From an uncultured Rhizobiaceae group bacterium (GTDB lineage Bacteria; Pseudomonadota; Alphaproteobacteria; Rhizobiales; Rhizobiaceae), in assembly GCA_937958815.1 (NCBI GenBank), contig CALGMR010000005.1, positions 62,001 to 126,000 of the forward strand: a stretch of DNA of 64,000 nt, written 5' to 3'. The notes beneath the pieces are model-generated. The model did no database searches, was not told the origin of the DNA, and saw nothing but the letters and a program-made list of their open reading frames with translations. Below, one piece after another: positions 60,271 through 64,000 of this stretch; the stretch's first letter is position 1; each line of letters begins with the position of its first letter. The position numbers and the translations under genes were made by a program.

Positions 60271-61481
60271 GCGGCCTTCTCACGGTTGATGAGGCTTTAG
60301 CGCGTATACTGTCCCGCGCAGATCTCATGCCGGTTGAAACGGTTTCCCTGAAAGACGCCGTTGGTCGCGTGCTCGCGGAAGACTTGGTTGCCAAACGAAC
60401 ACAACCTCCGTTTTCAGCTTCTGCTATGGACGGCTATGCCGTGCGTGCAGCAGACATTGCTCAAGCGCCCGTAAAATTGAAACTGATTGGTGAATCAGCC
60501 GCAGGGCATGGGTTTCGAGGCACTTTATCTGCTGGAGAGACTGTTCGCATTTTTACAGGTGCCCCCTTGCCTGAAGGTGCCGACACGATTGCAATACAGG
60601 AAAATGCCACGGCTGAAGATACTGGAAGAGCTGTCACAGTTGAACAGGCCGAACCCGAGGGGCGTTTTGTCCGTCCTGCCGGATTGGATTTTAGTGAAGG
60701 TGACATCGGTCTCAAAGTCTCTTCGCACATTTCGTTTGGCGAAGTCTCTTTAGCGGCCTCGATGAACTACGCCGATCTCCCGGTGCGCCAAAAGCCGCAA
60801 GTGGCGATTATATCCTCTGGCGACGAACTTGTTCAGCCATGCGATCAACTGTCACAAGACCAAATCATCTCTTCAAACAGTTATGGTGTTGCAGCCATTG
60901 TTGATGCTGCAGGCGGTCAATCCCATGATCTTGGCATTGCGCAAGACACGCTTGAGGCACTGGCAGAAAAAATAGAACGCGCAAAAGACTGCGATATCGT
61001 TGTGACGTTGGGCGGTGCATCGGTGGGTGATCATGATATGGTTCAACAAGCGCTCAAGAATGCTGGTGTTGAACTGAATTTCTGGTCTCTTGCCATGAAG
61101 CCCGGAAAACCCGTGATGTTTGGCACATTGCAAAAAGGCAAACGAACCCAAATTTATCTCGGTTTGCCCGGCAATCCTGTTTCCAGTCTGGTGTGCGCGA
61201 TCGTCTTCGTGGCGCCACTTATTCAAAAAATGTTGGGGCGCCCTACGGACTTGCCTTTTCAGCAAGCGTTCTTTGCCTGTGACATGCCGCCGAGCGGCCC
61301 AAGGCAGGAATATATGCGCGCTTTCGCAGAAAAGCGTGATGGGCACTATAATGTCACGCCATTTGCCAATCAGGACAGCTCTATTCTTTCCAATCTCGTG
61401 AAAGCCGATTGCCTTGTTCTGCGCCCCGCAAATGCGGCCGCTGCAGTTGGTGGCGATGCCTGCCAAATCCTGCTTCTTTGA
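60267..61481 (+). CDS. moeA: Molybdopterin molybdenumtransferase
   Basis: Inserts molybdate into adenylylated molybdopterin. 404 residues. Seen: [37 protein letters not shown], the MogA-like domain with [42 protein letters not shown] and [17 protein letters not shown]. It ends 119 bases before lexA; that gap contains LexA boxes, so lexA most likely has its own promoter. Confidence 0.97.
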   Translation: MSGLLTVDEALARILSRADLMPVETVSLKDAVGRVLAEDLVAKRTQPPFSASAMDGYAVRAADIAQAPVKLKLIGESAAGHGFRGTLSAGETVRIFTGAPLPEGADTIAIQENATAEDTGRAVTVEQAEPEGRFVRPAGLDFSEGDIGLKVSSHISFGEVSLAASMNYADLPVRQKPQVAIISSGDELVQPCDQLSQDQIISSNSYGVAAIVDAAGGQSHDLGIAQDTLEALAEKIERAKDCDIVVTLGGASVGDHDMVQQALKNAGVELNFWSLAMKPGKPVMFGTLQKGKRTQIYLGLPGNPVSSLVCAIVFVAPLIQKMLGRPTDLPFQQAFFACDMPPSGPRQEYMRAFAEKRDGHYNVTPFANQDSSILSNLVKADCLVLRPANAAAAVGGDACQILLL

Positions 61482-61516
61482 GGAATTTTCAACGAATATA
61501 AAGAGAATACTTGCAG

Positions 61517-61531
61517 AACACATGAAGAACA
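61517..61531. promoter_or_regulatory. LexA operator upstream of lexA
   Basis: GAAC-ACATGAA-GAAC, the reverse complement of the alphaproteobacterial LexA consensus GTTC-N7-GTTC, exact. It lies 70 bases before the lexA start codon and indicates autoregulation. Confidence 0.82.
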
Positions 61532-61541
61532 TGTAGTGATG

Positions 61542-61556
61542 TTCTTGTTTTGTATC
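61542..61556. promoter_or_regulatory. Degenerate second LexA half-site cluster
   Basis: GTTC-TTGTTTT-GTAT: the left half of a LexA box with right spacing but two mismatches in the second half. Ten bases from the perfect operator. It may be a weak second site or chance. Confidence 0.35.
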
Positions 61557-61585
61557 GCTCGACTTGAGCGACTCGCATTTCGCTT

Positions 61586-61591
61586 AGGAGG
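61586..61591 (+). promoter_or_regulatory. Ribosome-binding site of lexA
   Basis: AGGAGG nine bases before the ATG at 61601. It settles the start there rather than at the in-frame TTG at 61592, which lies immediately after it. Confidence 0.75.
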
Positions 61592-61600
61592 TTGGAATTC

Positions 61601-62311
61601 ATGTTGACCCGTAAACAGCACGATCTGCTGATGTTTATTCACACACGCTTGCAAGAAGCAGGTGTGCCGCCCTCTTTCGATGAAATGAAAGATGCTTTGG
61701 ATTTGAAATCAAAGTCAGGCATTCATCGCTTGATCACTGCTCTTGAAGAGCGTGGGTTTATTCGTAGATTGCCGAACAGAGCGCGCGCTTTGGAGATTTT
61801 GAAACTTCCAGAATCATATGCGTCCGATGGTGCGATTGCCACGCCAGAGCCGCAAGTAACACCATCGTTTAAAGCGTCCGCGCAGATGCAGTCTCCTATT
61901 CAGGCGGCGAATGATGATTTACCCGAAGTGGCGTCTGTTCCCGTTATGGGCAGAATTGCTGCGGGGACACCAATTTCTGCCATCCAGGATCATACGCATT
62001 CTATCGCTGTTTCCCCAGAGATGCTGGGCGGTGGTGAGCATTATGCCTTGGAAGTTAAAGGTGACTCGATGATTGAAGCTGGCATTCTTGATGGCGACAC
62101 GGTCTTGATCAAGAAGTCCAACACTTGCGAGCTGGGAGACATTGTGGTCGCATTGGTAGACGACGAAGAAGCGACATTGAAACGCTTCCAACGCGAAGGC
62201 CAAAATATCGCGCTTGAGGCTGCAAATCCTGCCTATGAAACACGTGTTTTGGGTGCAGAACGTGTTAATGTTCAAGGTAAACTTGTTGGACTAGTACGCT
62301 CATATCATTGA
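61601..62311 (+). CDS. lexA: SOS repressor LexA
   Basis: Transcriptional repressor of DNA-damage genes, self-cleaving with RecA. 236 residues. N-terminal winged helix-turn-helix ([57 protein letters not shown]), a linker, and the S24 protease domain: cleavage bond A121-G122 in GRIAAGTPI, Ser156 in GDSMIEAG, Lys194 in ATLKRF. The DNA-binding domain is of the alphaproteobacterial type that recognises GTTC-N7-GTTC, as found in its own promoter and upstream of uvrA. Convergent with comEC, stops overlapping by seven bases. Confidence 0.98.
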   Translation: MLTRKQHDLLMFIHTRLQEAGVPPSFDEMKDALDLKSKSGIHRLITALEERGFIRRLPNRARALEILKLPESYASDGAIATPEPQVTPSFKASAQMQSPIQAANDDLPEVASVPVMGRIAAGTPISAIQDHTHSIAVSPEMLGGGEHYALEVKGDSMIEAGILDGDTVLIKKSNTCELGDIVVALVDDEEATLKRFQREGQNIALEAANPAYETRVLGAERVNVQGKLVGLVRSYH

Positions 62312-64000
62312 ATTTTACGATTCTTCCAGGGTCTATCTTGCTGAGTAAATGCTGTCTCAATTTTCACGGTGTTTGATTGGCCTGAGTTTCCGCTATCGAT
62401 GTAGATTGCATGTGTGCCGTTTTGTTGCAGTTGGTTGGTGTCGATGACAATGGGCCTGTCATTGCTTGCAATGGATGCGCATGCGTTTTCTACGGCGAAC
62501 GGAATCACCAAGATATCAGATTTTCGACAATCTCTTGGCAGTTGCGCCGTTGATTTGAGCCATGTGAGGGTTTTGCCCTGCACTTGTGTGGTGCAGCCAT
62601 AGTCATCGCATGAGAAATAGGGATTGTATGTGGGCTGTCTTGGCTTTCCTTCTTGCGACAATCGATGAGGCGCATAGGCACGCAGCCAAATATCCGTGTT
62701 AAATTTTTCCGCGTTTGGTCGCAGAATTTGTAACTCACCCTTTTGATCTTGAACCGCAATTTGCTGAGCATTCTCCAATATCAGAATGTGTGGTTTGGGT
62801 GCGTTGGCAGTCAGTGTCACAGCTATGGGTAAGAGCCCTAATGACATAAGCCTCAATCGTGATTGAAACAGTGTCAGGATAACGAGCGCCATAGACCCGA
62901 CAATCAAGCTTGAAGAGGTAATCAAGCCCGTATTTCCCACATAACCCAGTTCAGACACCCAATTGGCTATTGATGTCACGGGCCCTATCGCTGCAGCCAT
63001 CCAATGTAGAGGATATGCCTCTAAGCCAAATGGCATGGCCACAACGCTCAACAGCGCAAGGGGCATGACCATCAGGGAAACGAAGGGCATGGCCAAAACA
63101 TTGGCAAGCAATCCCAAACCCGCAACCCTTTGGAAGTGATACGCAGCAAACAAACCGGTGGCCGCTCCTGCAATGAGGGATGTGAGCGCCACGCCACCAA
63201 TGTCACGCACCACCCATTTTCTCACTCTTCCAGATGCAAACCCATCAAATTTGGATTGCTTAACTTCACGCCGACGCTTCAAGACCTCGTAAGTGGCAAT
63301 TAAGGCCGCCACTGCCGAAAAACTCATTTGAAACCCGGGGGACAAGACAGCGTGCGGCGCAAGAATTAAAACAACCAACGCCGCGATGGCTACATTGCGC
63401 ATGGTCAGCGCCCGACGATCCAGCATGACCGCAAGCAGCATAATAGAGATCATGATAAACGCGCGTTGTGTGGAGACCCCTGCCCCTGACAAGATGAGAT
63501 AAATGGCAGAAACCAAAAGCGCAGCACAGCTCGCCCATTTCTTTATGGGCCTGTGAAGAGAAATTGATGGTGCAAACGAACAAGCAATCCGCAGGCCCAC
63601 AATCACAGTGGCTGAAATTAGTGCCATATGCAGACCCGATATAGCCAGAATATGGGCCAATCCCGATTTACGAAGGTCTTCAGCTACGGATTCAGATATT
63701 CCGCTGCGGTCTCCAACAATCAGTGCGGAAGCCAGGCCACCAGAATCTCCAGGTAAGGAAGAACGAATGAGCGATCCAACGCGATGACGAATTTCAGCCG
63801 TTGCGGACCAAAATGATTGCGTTGTTGGAATTTGCATTGCTGCTTTCTTGGGAGCGCCCAAAAAGAAACCAGAGCCGCCTATGCCGTTAAACCAGTTTTG
63901 AAATCCAAAGTCATAACCACCTGGATATGCTGGCCCCGATGCCGGCCCGACTCTGGCACGGCCAATTATTGTCTCATTTAGCTTGAATGCGGGCGTGTCC
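62305..64000 (-). CDS. comEC: ComEC/Rec2-related competence protein, 5'-truncated by the window edge
   Basis: Inner-membrane DNA-uptake channel family. The minus-strand frame is open to the last base, so at least 565 C-terminal residues are present and the N-terminus is outside. The OB-like segment ends [20 protein letters not shown]; then the competence domain with [39 protein letters not shown] and several helices. The C-terminal periplasmic part lacks the metallo-beta-lactamase motif HxHxDH present in Bacillus-type ComEC, as in many alphaproteobacteria. The lexA-comEC neighbourhood is conserved in rhizobia. Confidence 0.93.
   Translation of the reverse strand, partial: DTPAFKLNETIIGRARVGPASGPAYPGGYDFGFQNWFNGIGGSGFFLGAPKKAAMQIPTTQSFWSATAEIRHRVGSLIRSSLPGDSGGLASALIVGDRSGISESVAEDLRKSGLAHILAISGLHMALISATVIVGLRIACSFAPSISLHRPIKKWASCAALLVSAIYLILSGAGVSTQRAFIMISIMLLAVMLDRRALTMRNVAIAALVVLILAPHAVLSPGFQMSFSAVAALIATYEVLKRRREVKQSKFDGFASGRVRKWVVRDIGGVALTSLIAGAATGLFAAYHFQRVAGLGLLANVLAMPFVSLMVMPLALLSVVAMPFGLEAYPLHWMAAAIGPVTSIANWVSELGYVGNTGLITSSSLIVGSMALVILTLFQSRLRLMSLGLLPIAVTLTANAPKPHILILENAQQIAVQDQKGELQILRPNAEKFNTDIWLRAYAPHRLSQEGKPRQPTYNPYFSCDDYGCTTQVQGKTLTWLKSTAQLPRDCRKSDILVIPFAVENACASIASNDRPIVIDTNQLQQNGTHAIYIDSGNSGQSNTVKIETAFTQQDRPWKNRKIQ

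Overview
The window is a 64 kb stretch of core chromosome from an alphaproteobacterium, most likely of the order Hyphomicrobiales (Rhizobiales). The evidence is gene order and gene style: metG-tatD-MBL hydrolase; pdhA-pdhB-pdhC with a lipoyl domain on E1-beta; mfd-sdhE opposite recG, then a DUF502 gene-glmS-glmU; gyrA-LysE type gene-coaD-two cyclophilins-queA; yajC-secDF-Mth938 gene-phytoene-synthase-like gene; secG/pyrG-tpiA-ppiD-like gene-trpD-trpC-moaC-moeA-lexA-comEC. Base composition looks close to balanced and even throughout. I see no insertion sequence, prophage, CRISPR array, rRNA operon or obviously foreign island. Both edges cut a gene: metG lacks its 5' end and comEC lacks its 5' end.

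Layout. 1-3.0 kb: metG, tatD and a metallo-beta-lactamase-fold hydrolase in one tight operon. 3.1-5.9 kb: three stand-alone genes (ankyrin protein, unknown exported protein, DUF1330). 6.0-12.5 kb: lpdA with a GNAT gene, then the pyruvate dehydrogenase operon pdhA-pdhB-(DUF5076-like)-pdhC. 12.7-19.2 kb: ftsB/divIC-like gene, eno, an SMP-30 lactonase-like gene, mfd, sdhE. 19.4-28.2 kb: recG, DUF502, glmS, glmU, a SPOR-like membrane protein, an EamA transporter, ccdA. 28.4-32.9 kb: tRNA-Lys(UUU), tgt, a DUF4864 gene, queA, two peptidyl-prolyl isomerases, coaD. 32.9-40.1 kb: LysE exporter, a tiny ORF, gyrA, marC, an exported protein, a cation diffusion facilitator, a VOC protein, tenA. 40.2-44.4 kb: ssb and uvrA diverging from an SOS box, then a DUF1127 gene followed by three anti-Shine-Dalgarno hairpins. 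44.5-55.9 kb: an exported protein with a possible Cys-His-Asp triad, trmFO, an unknown gene, the secDF block, a DUF815 ATPase, a small membrane protein, pyrG, secG, tpiA. 56-64 kb: ppiD-like chaperone, trpD, trpC, moaC, moeA, lexA, comEC.

The most distinctive item is at 44.15-44.42 kb. A 50-residue DUF1127 (YjiS-like) protein gene is followed within 120 bases by three consecutive stem-loops. Each shows a CTCCTCCC core in its loop (CCTCCTCCC in the first two) on a different, well-paired stem. This matches the layout of the alphaproteobacterial CcsR/'cuckoo' small-RNA arrays, whose loops mimic the 3' end of 16S rRNA and can pair with ribosome-binding sites. A strong match to these loops is the ribosome-binding site of marC in the same window.

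Other points of note: SOS operators GTTC-N7-GTTC upstream of lexA and between ssb and uvrA; a tRNA-guanine transglycosylase lacking three of four zinc ligands; bacterial relatives of two mitochondrial complex I assembly factors (NDUFAF3 and NDUFAF6) side by side behind secDF; a DUF5076-like gene locked between pdhB and pdhC by ATGA overlaps; and four convergent gene pairs whose stop codons overlap by exactly four bases. No gene-free stretch exceeds about 280 bases.
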